Below, one piece after another: positions 13,853 through 29,001 of a stretch of DNA of 64,000 nucleotides. Each line of letters begins with the position of its first letter. Position 1 is the first letter of the stretch. Source of the DNA: Brachyhypopomus gauderio (lineage: Eukaryota; Chordata; Actinopteri; Gymnotiformes; Hypopomidae); assembly GCF_052324685.1 (NCBI RefSeq), contig NC_135212.1:20140548-20204547 (forward strand), read 5' to 3'. Under the pieces are notes generated by a model. It ran no database searches. It was not told where the DNA came from and was given only the letters and a program-made list of their open reading frames with translations. The position numbers and the translations under genes were made by a program.

Positions 13853-16239
13853 CCAGTGCCTGCGTTGTCTGCGTCTGAGCTCTCTCTGACAGAGGTGAGG
13901 GATAAGGTACCCCCCTTGCGGAGGCTTGACCCGGGTCTCATGCCCCTGCCTGACACTGCCACCGGCCTGGAGTGGGCCAGCCTCGTCAATGCCGCCAAAG
14001 CCTACGAGGGTGAGGGTGTGTGTGTGTGTCTGCGTCTGCCAGCCATTCTTCTGATCTTCTGAGTGTATACACGCATGGTCCAGTTCACCAACACGTCTGT
14101 GTAGTCTGTTATCTGACACTGGGAGAATGATTCCAGCAGAAGAGCCTGTGAACACACACACTGGCCACTAAAGCCCAGAAGGGTGCTATGGTACCCAGCG
14201 GGCTGGTACCTGATTCTGGGCATCAAGCTCACACAGGCCCACAGAGTGTGTCGGGGAGTGAGCTGCTGGAACAGAAAGGGGTTTTAAATATTTGACCTTT
14301 TAAGCTGAAGAGGGGATACATATATGAGGGGGTATAATGACACTGTGGAAAGAACAAATAATGAGATGAAAATAGTGACAGAGTTGAACAGAAAATTTTT
14401 AACAATAGGTTTTATTTAATTAGCTAAACGAAACCTTCCCCTTTGATTACTGAGGTTAGGATCATATGTAGATACATTATTCATCATCACACATTGTTGT
14501 AAGTCATGGGAAATACCCTGCTAAGGTCATAATGTGTGTGTGTGTGTGTGTGTTAACAGTGCAGAGAGCGGTGTCCCTCTTCTCGCTGTCCGAGCCCCCA
14601 GTGGGAGGGGCTGAACTGAGGCCTGTTCTGAGTCCCGTGCCCTTCCACACCCCCCAGACGCCTCGTGCCACGCCTACTTTCAGCACGTAATTATTAGACG
14701 CTCGGAGAACATGCCACTCAACGCTGACTAGACACGCATCTCAAACACCACACGATAAAATATATACATGTTCTTCAAGTCTGCTTTTACATCACAGTCC
14801 ATACGTTTAGTTGTCTAAATCATATACCGTATGCAGGCCCGTTGACAGTCTTGCTGGGGCCCGGGACAAGAAAGATTCATGTACCCCCCCCCCCCCCCCC
14901 CAGCGCGAGGGTTCGCGCGAAAATGACGTAATCGCAGTGGCTCCACCCGTGCGCGAGAGTCTCGCGCGCTGTCGGTTCGCGAGGTCGTACACCTCTCGAA
15001 TTTTGTAACTTCGCGCGCGCCGCGCTTCAGCGCAATGAACAAAGTCATGTTTGTAGGGTTCATATACCTTTATAAGGTGGAATTAAACGTCACTTTAAAG
15101 GTCCATTTCAATATTTTCCAGCACGTTAAACTTAATTAAGTTAAATATTTATACATATACTCGAAATAATTCGCTTTTTATCACATTATTTAATGGTTGT
15201 TTATTTTCAAAACGCCCAATCTTAACGTCTTCACGAGAACTGTTCAGTCAGACAGCTATTTGTTGTGAAACGAAGTAGTTACAATTTCAAGCATTTTCAA
15301 GTACTTTACCCTAAATTCCAGCACTTTTCAAACCTGGAACACAATGCAACTTTAAAATTCGTCAGGTAAATGTTTTTCCTTTCTTTTCTGCGCTCCAAAT
15401 TTCTGTATTTACTTTAACTATCCACCACTGTATTTCCCGCTGTTGGGCGGATACTGGCCGGCTACAGTCGGTGCTGGATCAAACCATTTTCCAGTGGGAG
15501 GCGGGGGTGTATACACTTAATGGAAAATATGCAGATAGGTAAAAAACATATATATTTGAGCCATTGAGCTTATTATGAGTACATAATTTTATATTAATGA
15601 AAGATTTCAAGATTATTAAAAAATTATAGACTTTAAATAAAAAATAAATTGCTGGGCTCTTTGATGGGCCCCCCTGGCCCTAGGGCCCGGGACAACAGAC
15701 CCGGTTGTCCCCCCCTGTCGACGGGGCTGACCGTATGTAGGTTCTGACAGATTCTGTGTGTGTGTGTGTTAGGGAGGAGCTTTCCGGTGACCTGTCTGGT
15801 CGGCTCCATCACCTGGAGGTCATGCTGAGGCAGCTTAATAATGACCTGGAGAAGGTGAGCTCCACCCAGCCCTCCTCCACCCTCACCGCCTCAGTCACAC
15901 CGCTTGCTCTGTAGTCCGCCACATCATACACATCCTAACTCCCCCCTCCCCACCCCCTCTCCACCCCTCACCCCCACCCCCTCTCCACCCCTCCTCCACC
16001 AACCCCTCTCCACCCCTCACCCCCACCCCCTCTCCACCCCTCCTCCACCAACCCCTCTCCACCCCTCACCCTCACCCCCTCTCCACCTTCCTCCTGTCCC
16101 GCCCTTTCAGGAGAAGAAGGACAAGGTGGCGTTGTTGGCCGAGATGGCCCACCTGAGAGAGAACAACCAGCGGCTGCAGGAGGAGTCGCACCTCACCAGC
16201 GAGCAGCTCCGCAAGCTCCTCTCCTCGGACAGGAAGTGA
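241..16239 (+). CDS. sipa1l3: sipa1l3, signal-induced proliferation-associated 1-like 3 (5' partial)
   Basis: Rap GTPase-activating scaffold of the SIPA1/SPAR family, acting at cell junctions and the cytoskeleton. Exons: <241-820, 931-1205, 6274-6501, 6670-6846, 8909-9030, 9932-10044, 10221-10651, 11081-11302, 11392-11557, 13485-13677, 13857-14009, 14560-14686, 15773-15854, 16111-16239. All phases agree and give 998 residues to the TGA. The first exon encodes the end of the RapGAP domain ([22 protein letters not shown]); the catalytic Asn should lie in an upstream exon outside the window. Exon 931-1205 is the PDZ domain (GLGQLGFHV loop, IIPPFEDG). Next comes a Ser/Pro/Gly linker with [29 protein letters not shown] and [14 protein letters not shown]. 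The last two exons form a coiled coil ([20 protein letters not shown]). I chose L3 over L1/L2 because these linker motifs and [11 protein letters not shown] match L3 as I remember it. The donor at 6846/6847 reads GC, and most acceptors have TG repeats (see findings). Confidence 0.93.
1442..1745. mobile_element. hAT-type MITE with 8-bp target-site duplication
   Basis: Short non-coding element with ends CAGGGGTGCTC / GGGCACCCCTG. It is flanked on both sides by GATTAGAT (1434-1441 and 1746-1753), the 8-bp duplication typical of hAT. The interior has GATCGCGATCGACC repeats and a run of about 20 C (from about 1633) flanked by repeated TTCGCCA and CTCAACAAATTACG. It lies in a sipa1l3 intron. Confidence 0.85.
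2693..2753. repeat. (TG)n microsatellite
   Basis: About 30 TG repeats inside the large sipa1l3 intron after exon 931-1205. Confidence 0.9.
3926..4893. mobile_element. hAT-type MITE inserted in the minisatellite
   Basis: Ends are TAGGGGTGTCA / TGACACCCCTA, next to ATCG-rich subterminal repeats. TGGTGTAG flanks both sides (3918-3925, 4894-4901), but this word also occurs in every host minisatellite unit, so the duplication is only suggestive. The interior (about 4130-4740) resembles those of the elements at 5003 and 14834. Positions about 4421-4453 contain an inverted piece of the host minisatellite. Confidence 0.8.
5003..5320. mobile_element. Truncated hAT-like element
   Basis: It begins TAGGGTTGCAGCGGTAACCG, then carries the same interior (CAATGAACAAAGTCATGTTT, TATAAGGTGGAATTCAAG) as the elements at 3926 and 14834. 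It stops abruptly at about 5320 against minisatellite sequence, with no matching right end. Confidence 0.65.
6221..6269. repeat. (TG)n at a sipa1l3 acceptor
   Basis: About 24 TG repeats end four bases before exon 6274; the acceptor reads (TG)nTTTAG. Confidence 0.92.
7593..8464. repeat. 21/22-bp minisatellite, about 40 units
   Basis: Two unit types alternate. Type A (21 bp) contains CTCCTCGTCCCACACGC. Type B (22 bp) contains CTCCTCGCTCCAACACGC. A few units carry ACTCTGG. Order starts A4 B A5 B2 A6 B. The array lies in the sipa1l3 intron between exons 6670-6846 and 8909-9030. Frames stay open for 290-350 codons on both strands only because the repeat lacks stop codons. Confidence 0.95.
8875..8906. 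repeat. (TG)n at a sipa1l3 acceptor
   Basis: Sixteen GT repeats run directly into the AG before exon 8909. Confidence 0.92.
9053..9264. repeat. 210-bp duplicated intronic block, copy 1
   Basis: About 95% identical, by eye, to 13136-13345, apart from small indels. Includes TAGCCATGTATACGCATTAT and CTGCTGCCCTCTGCTGG. It starts about 20 nt after the donor of exon 8909-9030. Either a local duplication within sipa1l3 or a dispersed repeat. Confidence 0.8.
9321..9597 (-). mobile_element. tRNA-derived SINE, copy 1
   Basis: On the minus strand, a tRNA-like head contains an A-box-like TGGTAGGGAACTGG and a B-box GGGTTCGATTCCCAG. A body with GGGCGCCGGGCTAGGGCTG and a tail GCGGTGAAAAATCACAATTA follow. 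Same family as 39001-39272. Not a functional tRNA. Confidence 0.8.
9724..9918. repeat. Long compound TG/TTG tract before a sipa1l3 acceptor
   Basis: Nearly 200 bp of TG with periodic TTG interruptions, ending 13 nt before exon 9932 (TTTTGTGACTTACAG). Confidence 0.92.
11035..11080. repeat. (TG)n(CG)n at a sipa1l3 acceptor
   Basis: TG repeats pass into GCGCGCGCAG at exon 11081. There is no pyrimidine tract. Confidence 0.9.
11574..13131 (-). mobile_element. Degenerate Tc1-like transposon in a sipa1l3 intron
   Basis: Ends share ATGGCCAAAAGTTTTG (11575 on; inverted near 13110-13125) and the right end meets a TA. The minus strand encodes a Tc1-family transposase in broken pieces: HTH region 12766-12353 ([18 protein letters not shown]), middle 12479-12135 (VTFSDES), 12171-11947 ([12 protein letters not shown]), and C-terminus 11981-11721 ([12 protein letters not shown]). 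The DDE residues are present but the pieces lie in different frames, so at least two frameshifts inactivate it. It starts about 20 nt from the donor of exon 11392-11557. Confidence 0.9.
13136..13345. repeat. 210-bp duplicated intronic block, copy 2
   Basis: Same orientation as copy 1. It begins a few bases after the right end of a Tc1 element. If that Tc1 is removed, copy 2 would also lie just after a sipa1l3 donor (exon 11392-11557). Confidence 0.8.
13446..13483. repeat. (TG)n at a sipa1l3 acceptor
   Basis: About 19 GT repeats form the acceptor of exon 13485, ending in GTGTAG. Confidence 0.92.
13803..13849. repeat. (TG)n at a sipa1l3 acceptor
   Basis: About 23 TG repeats, then TATACCAG, before exon 13857. 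Confidence 0.92.
14834..15729. mobile_element. hAT-type MITE just upstream of a sipa1l3 exon
   Basis: Ends are CAGGCCCGTTGACAG / CTGTCGACGGGGCTG with GGGCCCGGGACAA subterminal repeats. The perfect 8-bp flanking duplication ACCGTATG occurs at 14826-14833 and 15730-15737. Interior 14930-15380 matches the interior of the 3926 element although the ends differ. It contains a C run near 14883-14902. The right edge is only 43 bp from exon 15773. Confidence 0.9.
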
Positions 16240-16751
16240 CCTCCCTCCCTCTCTCCCTCCCTCTCTCTCGGTGATGGGGGTAGGGGCGACCAGAGGACGC
16301 TCGTGGCTGCTCCTGTTGTCTTTGTTACTGTGGCATATTTTGTACAGCATGCTCACACAAACTGTACCCACAATGCCCCTCACACAAACCGTACCCACAA
16401 TGCCCCTCGTCTCACCACTCTCCTCCGCCATGGGGGCGGCGCAACCAGCCTCTCCCAACACACTGCTGAGCGCTGAGGCTGTCCGAGACGAAGGGAGAAG
16501 AAAAGGATGAATGCTGAATGAGAAAGGTGGACCGAGGTTTCTCGAGTCTTCCTGCAACCTGTCCAACACGAGGTCTTGTACTGGAAGAGGAGACGTAGTG
16601 ATCACCTTTATTTTTAGAACTCGTGCAAAAATCTCGAGTCTCGAGTCCTCGTGTGAAAAAGAGCAAAACCTTCAGTGAAGGGAGCACTATGAAGACATTC
16701 CCTTTGAAGCTGTAACTCTGCTAGTGCTTAATTTCCTCGATTTCTCTCTCT

Positions 16752-16756
<5 letters not shown>

Positions 16757-16795
<39 letters not shown>

Positions 16796-16882
16796 CGTGT
16801 GTGTGTGTGTTCGTGTGTGTGTGTGTTCGTGTGTGTGTGTGTTCGTGTGTGTTCGTGTGTGTTCGTGTGTGTTCGTGTGTGT

Positions 16883-16921
<39 letters not shown>
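16757..16921. repeat. Compound (TG)n/TTCGTGTG tract
   Basis: Lies in the sipa1l3 3'UTR region, with regularly spaced TTCGTG interruptions. In a transcript it would be a long UG-repeat stretch. Confidence 0.9.
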
Positions 16922-16923
<2 letters not shown>

Positions 16924-17171
16924 CAATGGACAGGAGTCTTAAAACGCTCAGAGGACACCAAACATGAGCCAGTTGAACTGAGAGATATACAGACTGTGCA
17001 GCTAGCATTCAGAGAGGCCTATTACTGTACATTCAGCTCTTCAGCCAAAAAGAGTGAGAGATTTGATCCTGTCTTGAGACTATGTTTCCCAGCATGCACT
17101 GTGGAGCGTGCCAAGGGAAAACATGGTACTGTAGTTTTAAAATGTGGTACAATTCTCTTGGACTAACTCAC

Positions 17172-17172
<1 letters not shown>

Positions 17173-17249
<77 letters not shown>
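17173..17249. repeat. (TA)n microsatellite
   Basis: About 38 uninterrupted TA repeats downstream of the sipa1l3 stop. Confidence 0.95.
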
Positions 17250-17255
<6 letters not shown>

Positions 17256-17763
17256 ATTTAAGTATGAAATATGAATCTATGTAACAATCGGTGCAGGTAC
17301 ATACTCAAAGTTGTAATGTTTTTAACTCATCGGAGAATCAGCTGCTGGTATACTTTGATCACAAAAAGCAGTCTGTTGTCTACCTTACTAATGTGCTGCA
17401 GTCAGTGATTATGAACAGATTCTTCATTGTCTGTACTTAGGACTGTTCTTACAATTTTTTTCCATTTACCCCCATGTACACACGTCAGTAACTGTAAGTG
17501 ACATGTAATTGGCAATTCCCAAAGTCAGTCATCGTTACTAGAAGACACTCGGTCAGACCATCATTGTCTGCAGTCATTGGCACGGCATACAGAAGGAAAG
17601 AAAGACAAAGATCTTTACTCAAAGTGCCACCGCCATTACTGTCAGACGGAAACTGTACAAGACACGACCAGTTAAAGCAACTGCTCCTATAACTGTGATG
17701 CTAATATCAAGATTTTGACTATATGCATGTGTATGGATGGAGCCTGGTATATGTATGGGAATA

Positions 17764-17804
<41 letters not shown>

Positions 17805-18195
17805 AAATGCGTGTGTGCAGATATGCACGGCCATCGTTCGGCCACGAAGTGACCATACCGTATGACAGGAAATAGCATTTTCCCCTCTTTGTATGCTTTG
17901 GCATAGCACTGTGTATACAATCTGGCATGTTCAGACACTGTATATCTGTATGCAAAAAAAGGACACAGTTACGCTCCCACCACCCCTCTCTGGGTAGGAT
18001 GTGGTTCATGCAGAATCTATTTTTCTATTTACCTCTTGGTTTAGCTGTACCAGGTGACATGACTGTTGGCAGAAATGGCTGTTTTGGGGGGTAAAGGAGA
18101 GGCTGGATCATCATCTCCTCACTAGGTTGCACACTAATAACTTCTTGAAAAATTCCTTAGCACTGTACTGAGATTACAGTGGCACGTCATAATTT

Positions 18196-18201
18196 AATAA
18201 A
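18196..18201 (+). terminator. AATAAA, candidate sipa1l3 polyadenylation signal
   Basis: First clear AATAAA found by eye downstream of the sipa1l3 stop, giving a 3'UTR of about 2 kb. Confidence 0.45.
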
Positions 18202-18779
18202 ACTAAAGAGGCCTTTGCTTTCAGGAGCATATAGCAGTTTACATTAACTGGATTAATAATTAGGGTTTCTTCTGATATGGAACAAATGCCCATCAGCTAG
18301 CCGGAGAGACTGTCAGTGAATGACTCAAACCAGCCCTATTTATTGTTCTTCATTCAGATATGTTCACTACGCCCATGTACATATATCAGTGACTAGAACT
18401 GACTTTAATCTGGTCTAACTGGAAGACATCATCTCATCTCTCAGGACCCACAGTTTGTCCTCTCAAAGGCTTGAACTATTTATTCTATTTATTTGTGTTG
18501 GCCAGAGGACGGCATCTGTTTGATATACTTCAAGTAACTAGTATGAGATTACATTCACACACACCTGGCCAGCACTGGTATACCCTGAGTTTTTAGATAA
18601 AGCTCTTTTATCCTGCAAAGGGACATGTAACAGTTAAAAGAAGGTTTTATTTGTCTGTTTTACGCATACATTTCTGTTATGTTTCCCACCTTAGATTAAA
18701 ACATTTCATGTATCAAAAAGAAAACTTTCAACTGCTGGCATTCACCTAAGTGGAGTGTATGCATTAATCATTTCCTCAG

Positions 18780-18899
18780 CCTGCTTCTTCCTCTCCAAAT
18801 GCCATCATCGCGCCCATGTCTCCTCACCATGACAACTACAGCTTTAAGCCACGCCCACAGTGTGTCCGTCACGCCAGTGAGAGCTTCCCCAGACACTAG
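18780..18899 (+). other. Possible orphan terminal exon (39 codons)
   Basis: After an acceptor-like TTTCCTCAG, a frame encodes PASSSPNAIIAPMSPHHDNY, continues SFKPRPQCVRHASESFPRH and stops at TAG. The composition looks protein-like in AT-rich surroundings. No family was recognised. It could be an alternative sipa1l3 3' exon, a terminal exon of another gene, or chance. Confidence 0.25.
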
Positions 18900-20602
18900 G
18901 ACCCTCACTTCAAAGCCTGTGGCTTCTTGTGAACACAGGCATCATCAGTTGTCTTAATTATTTTAATCTTTATGTCCAAGGGAGAGGTGATTTAAAGTTT
19001 TCTTGTTTTATATTTTAAGCTAAATATGAGTGATCTACAGCTATGAGAATCTGTGGTGCACATGAAAAAAATCCATAAAACTATAGTCAAATGGTAAAAC
19101 TTGCTGTGTTTTATGTGTAAAATTTTGATTATTTATTTTTTTTCAGCAACCATTCTTTAGTGAAAAAGTATAGGAAAATTAAAGATGGTTGAATTTTGTT
19201 TGTCTTACATCAGCTATTTGATGTCTAATCTTTTGTACAAAGCTGATTTAATTTTGTATGGTTTCCCTCATTGCTCTCTGTTAGCTGTACTCTTTGTGCA
19301 TGAAGCAGTGGTTCCAATGAACAGCAAAAATCAAACCACTGGTTTCTTTCATTTTCTTCTGGGAACCTTGTATCAATGAGTGCAAATCAGTTAGTGTGTA
19401 AATTATGTTTTCATTATTTTATAAAAATTAAACTTAAAAATATTTCAGAATAATGAAACTTTGTTTTGTGTGAACATACATGTTGATGAGATTTGAGACC
19501 AGTGGACAAGGGATGGCTCTTCCTGAATCCTAAGAACCTCTGCCTAATGTGATTTGCCTTAGTAGGGAATACGGTTATTACAGGCACCTAACGAAACTTG
19601 AGATTTTTTGACGCTCAGAGTTGAAAATTCCTATGACTGAGGTAACATAAGCACCACTAACTCCATAAAATCTAATCGTTTTGCCACTTTATTTGTTTCA
19701 TGGGGCGTTTTGTGTACATTACAGTTTATTTAAGACTGATTAGATCTTTTACTAATGCAAAACAGTTCTCAAAGCAGATCGGTTATAACGCTCTTCATGA
19801 ATACAAACCACATTACAGTCTAGGGTTTTAACCATTTTTTTTTACAATAGATGTAGACTTTTGTATATTTTTATAGTCAGTTCCCAAATGTCCAGAGCTA
19901 CATTGTGATTGTACAGTGTGTCTTAATTTACAAAGAAATAATCTGACATATTAAAATTATAATTTACAAAAGGCATGAATCAAATTGGGTCAAAACTCTT
20001 CTGTTGTGTGTATAATTTAGTAAGTTAGGTTTGGTTTTCAGAAAAGTATTGGGTGGGGGTACATGTTCATAACCATGTTTAACAAATGGACTAGACTTAC
20101 AGCACCAATAATAACTACAGAACCTATTTGGCGAACAGCCTTCATTCAGCTGTTTCTTAGAATAAAATTCGTTTTAAAACGTATACGTTTTTCTTCAAGC
20201 TCATAGAATAAATGAGAATCAGTCGGCATAAAAAAAATCACTTTCCAGTAGTCTTGATGTACCCGGTATACTGTCCTGAAGATCAGTCTGTTAACACACG
20301 AAAATGTCTAAACAAAGCAGATAATGCAGTCCATATGTGGGGAACTAGCCTAGATTCCCACACGAACTCTACTTCACATTTATAATGGTGTCAGATTTGT
20401 CTTTAATTTTTGTGATTAGATTTACAAACCTATTATTATAGCGCCATAAAAAATATAATACACAAGATAAACTGCGTTTCTGTGTATCCGAGTGTGGAAG
20501 GTGTGCCTGAGGCCCATACACCAGTGGTCAGTTACAAAATGCATTACATCAAATGTCAACATAAAGACATTTGAGAGACGTGAAGGTATCCTCGGTCGGA
20601 CA

Positions 20603-20680
20603 TGGCGCCAAAAAACGACGTAAGTTCAGCCTACGTCACACACACGTCATGTGCCACGCGGACAGGGAAGGCGGAAGTGC
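20603..20680. promoter_or_regulatory. Candidate qpctl promoter cluster
   Basis: Within 80 bp are an E2F-like TGGCGCCAAAAA, three ACGT-core CRE-like sites (GACGTAAG, TACGTCAC, ACGTCATG) and an ETS-like GGCGGAAGTG. It lies about 500 bp upstream of the qpctl ATG. CpG density rises from here to 21350. Confidence 0.45.
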
Positions 20681-21147
20681 ATGAGCACCGGAGATATGTT
20701 AGCCGGCCAGCTAACAGACTAACGGGAGGAAGTTTACTCGCGTCCGTCACCGCCCTCTCCACATTTAATCCGGTATGCGCACAAGACTGCGATACGCTTC
20801 AATATAAAGTAACTTTTTGAAGTCTTTAAACGTCCGCCATGCCGTTCCCTCCGAGCGTCGTGTGAGGTATGGACTACGTGTCCGGTGTGAGGGGGTTATT
20901 GTCCGGGTCTGTCGGGTCCTGTGGGAGAGGTGACCGCTGGTCCGCTGGGTAACTGGGTGACGGTACCGCTGCAGCTGAGATGGTGGCCAGCGCGGCGGGA
21001 CGAGCTGCTCAGAGAGGAGCCTGTCGTGTCCGGTGTGTGGTCGGGCTGTTCTCACCCTGCACCTCACGGCCAGCCCACTAAATAACTGACGTGTTCTTTG
21101 GCTGAAAGTGGACAACCTGCTGCCCGCTGGTTCTGTACACCTCCAGT

Positions 21148-26699
<5,552 letters not shown>

Positions 26700-27114
26700 C
26701 CGCGCGAACGCACACACACACACGCCCCGCAATGACTTCTAAACACACAGACGTGCAGCAGTGAATACAGATGGTGCTTCCTCAGCCAGGAACCAGCATG
26801 CGTACCGCTTATGGCGCTACCCCGACATTTGGAGCACATTTATCTGCTGAACAGAACCATGGGTACCAGCGGCCATGAGCCCGCCTGCTTCGCAAAGCAC
26901 CACAAAGCTGCAGGAACTGCAGGAGACCATGCAGGACTTTTGTTGTTGAGACTTGCTGCCAAAGAACACACTCATCATCATCCTGTGGATTTGACAGCCT
27001 TTAACTTCAAATCTGTGAATTTGAGCCATCGGCCACTAAGCGCTTGCTCTGTGTGTGCAGGTGAGCAGTGGTGGTTGGTTTTGGTTCTACTGTGATATGT
27101 CTTGATATCTGAAT

Positions 27115-27120
27115 AATAAA
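27115..27120 (+). terminator. AATAAA, qpctl polyadenylation signal
   Basis: About 420 nt after the qpctl stop, followed by a T/G-rich stretch. Confidence 0.65.
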
Positions 27121-27670
27121 AGTCTTTTAAGAGCTGAATCTGGTTGGGAATCCTGTTTCTCACCCATGTTCACACATGGCAATTGTGAGCTATCTAGTAT
27201 TTCTGTTCTAATTGAATCACTTGCTGCTAGTTTCGAGTACAAGATCAACTTTCGAGAACTGGAATTTCTTATTAAAAGGCAAACATTTAATGTAATATGG
27301 TAAAAATAAAAAAATATACAATTAAATAATAAAATTCATTCAATTGTTGAAGTAACAGTTTCAGTAATAAATACGCTGTTGGATGATAAATGGTGGGATA
27401 CTGGATTGTGTTTGTTGCCAAAGCTTTTTTTTTCTTCTTGTTTACCACAAACTTTGTGGTATATAAATGCAAACTAACTGAATACTCATATTCACTGAAC
27501 AAGGTTTGCTCTGATTCAAAAAAATTATTCAGTCTTGAGAAACCTGAGGTGAGTTTGTTCAGATATATCAGTTCTGTTCCATTCCTGTCAACGAGTGTTC
27601 TGCAGTGAAAAGCAGATGTTGTTCAGAAACGCACTTAATAAACTGAGGAAACTGGACCTTTGGCCATTTT

Positions 27671-27676
27671 TTTATT
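27671..27676 (-). terminator. AATAAA, candidate six9 polyadenylation signal
   Basis: TTTATT on the plus strand, about 300 nt beyond the six9 stop. The gene converges on qpctl with about 550 bp between the two signals. Confidence 0.5.
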
Positions 27677-27877
27677 ACAGTGCAACAGTTCTTTCTAATT
27701 CAAATATTTTAAAATAAGCACAAAAAACATTTTGAACAGTTCTTTTTCATTCACGTAGAATTATGTCCCACAAAATTTGGCTTATATGGAGGGAAGCTTT
27801 CCTGCCGCTAGGTGGCAGTAGTTACCAGTGATCATACTCAGCTGTTGAAATGGGTTTTGTGTGGGGCCAGTGTGCAA

Positions 27878-27919
27878 TGAGGGCCCGGGCCCGACCAGAG
27901 ACCGTATATATAATACACG

Positions 27920-27969
<50 letters not shown>

Positions 27970-27982
27970 GCCCGGGCCCTCA
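27878..27982. repeat. 15-bp inverted repeat around (TA)n at the six9 stop codon
   Basis: TGAGGGCCCGGGCCC at 27878-27892 and its exact reverse complement at 27968-27982 flank a 75-bp spacer, mostly TA repeats. The six9 stop TGA (27982-27980, minus) is the first part of the stem. A nested GACCGT...ACGGTC pair lies inside. Confidence 0.93.
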
Positions 27983-29001
27983 GTACAGGCAGTAGGGTCC
28001 AGGTCCCAGGTGTCTGAGGGGAGGCGGCTGAGCGCACGACAGCTGCGCACAGGGGAGAAGGGAGCTGGGGCTCACTGGAGGTGAAAGGTCATCTTCAGAA
28101 GTCTGGATCGTTCGCCTCAAGATTCCGTCGTAGTACGACGACTGCTGCGGTGAGGAATTGTCCGATTGTCTAAGAAACATCAAATAAGTCTTGAGTTTGG
28201 AGACAAAAAATGTATAATTCACATAGTTTCTGATCCGAACCAACCAGACTCCGGGTCAGTCTCACTTCCCAAGCCCCCTGTGACCTGACGGGCGGATGTC
28301 TCACCCTCTGCGTCCCCGAGCTGCCCTGTCGCGCTGCCGCCGGTTCTTGAACCAGTTGCTGACCTGAGTGGCGGTCAGACCCGTAGCCGCGGCCAGGTCC
28401 CGCTTCTCGCGTGGCGATGGGTACGGCTTCCGGCAGTACCACTCCTTCAGCACGCAGCGGGACCTCTCCTACGCTCAGACCGAGCAGGATGGCAGATGGT
28501 TAGACATTAAATTTATACAAACAGTTATGACCATCTCCTAAATACCCTGAACATTTTTATAAAAACTACATGAACATTAAAGGCACGTAGGGCATCAAAC
28601 CTCACCTTGAAACAATAGCTCGTCTCCTCTCCATCCCAGATCGTCCTCGGCAGCGGGAACTTACGGCGCACGCGGTATTTGCCCACCGCCCCTAGGGGGC
28701 GCCCTCGCTGCAGCTCCGCCTCCAGGTAGTGCGCTCGGAGCCAGAGCTGCTGGAGAAGCGAGTGGCTGCGAGGGGAGAAGGCGTTGCCCTCTATGAGAGC
28801 GTACAGCTCTGCAAAGCGGCCCTGGTGGAAGGCCACGGCCGCCCGGGCCTTCAGGACGCTCTCGGTGCTCGGCTGCAGACCCGGGCAGCAGGACTGGGAG
28901 GGAACGGAGCGGAGGAAGACAGTCAGGCGGTCCATGTAGCCACTCTGGAGCAGAACTTCACATACGCATGCCACTTGATCTTGGGAAAAGCCCATTGCCA
29001 T
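27980..29001 (-). CDS. six9: six1/2-class SIX homeobox transcription factor, probably six9
   Basis: DNA-binding homeodomain protein. Exons in transcript order: 29001-28606, 28468-28305, 28169-27980 (396+164+190 = 750 nt, 249 residues). The start is [14 protein letters not shown]; translation could not begin earlier in this frame except at a GTG. The SIX domain occupies about residues 4-118, followed by the homeodomain to about 178 ([29 protein letters not shown]). [20 protein letters not shown] and REWY/KEWY-type residues place it with Six1/Six2, not with Six4/5 (which have [18 protein letters not shown]) or Six3/6. The tail is short (about 65 residues, [15 protein letters not shown]). It is tandem with six5 on the same strand, 4.2 kb downstream, and convergent with qpctl. 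The class is secure. The name six9 is an inference from the extra fish Six gene and needs a phylogeny. Confidence 0.88.

Larger units (their letters stand above)
16240..20600. other. sipa1l3 3'UTR and intergenic DNA
   Basis: TG and TA microsatellites (16757-17249; 17765-17803), a likely polyA signal at 18196 and the orphan exon candidate at 18780. From about 19000 to 20500 it is AT-rich with nothing recognised. Confidence 0.6.

Noticed and set aside
20602-20820. 72-codon frame upstream of qpctl
   Set aside because: No homology; lies in the putative promoter or leader.
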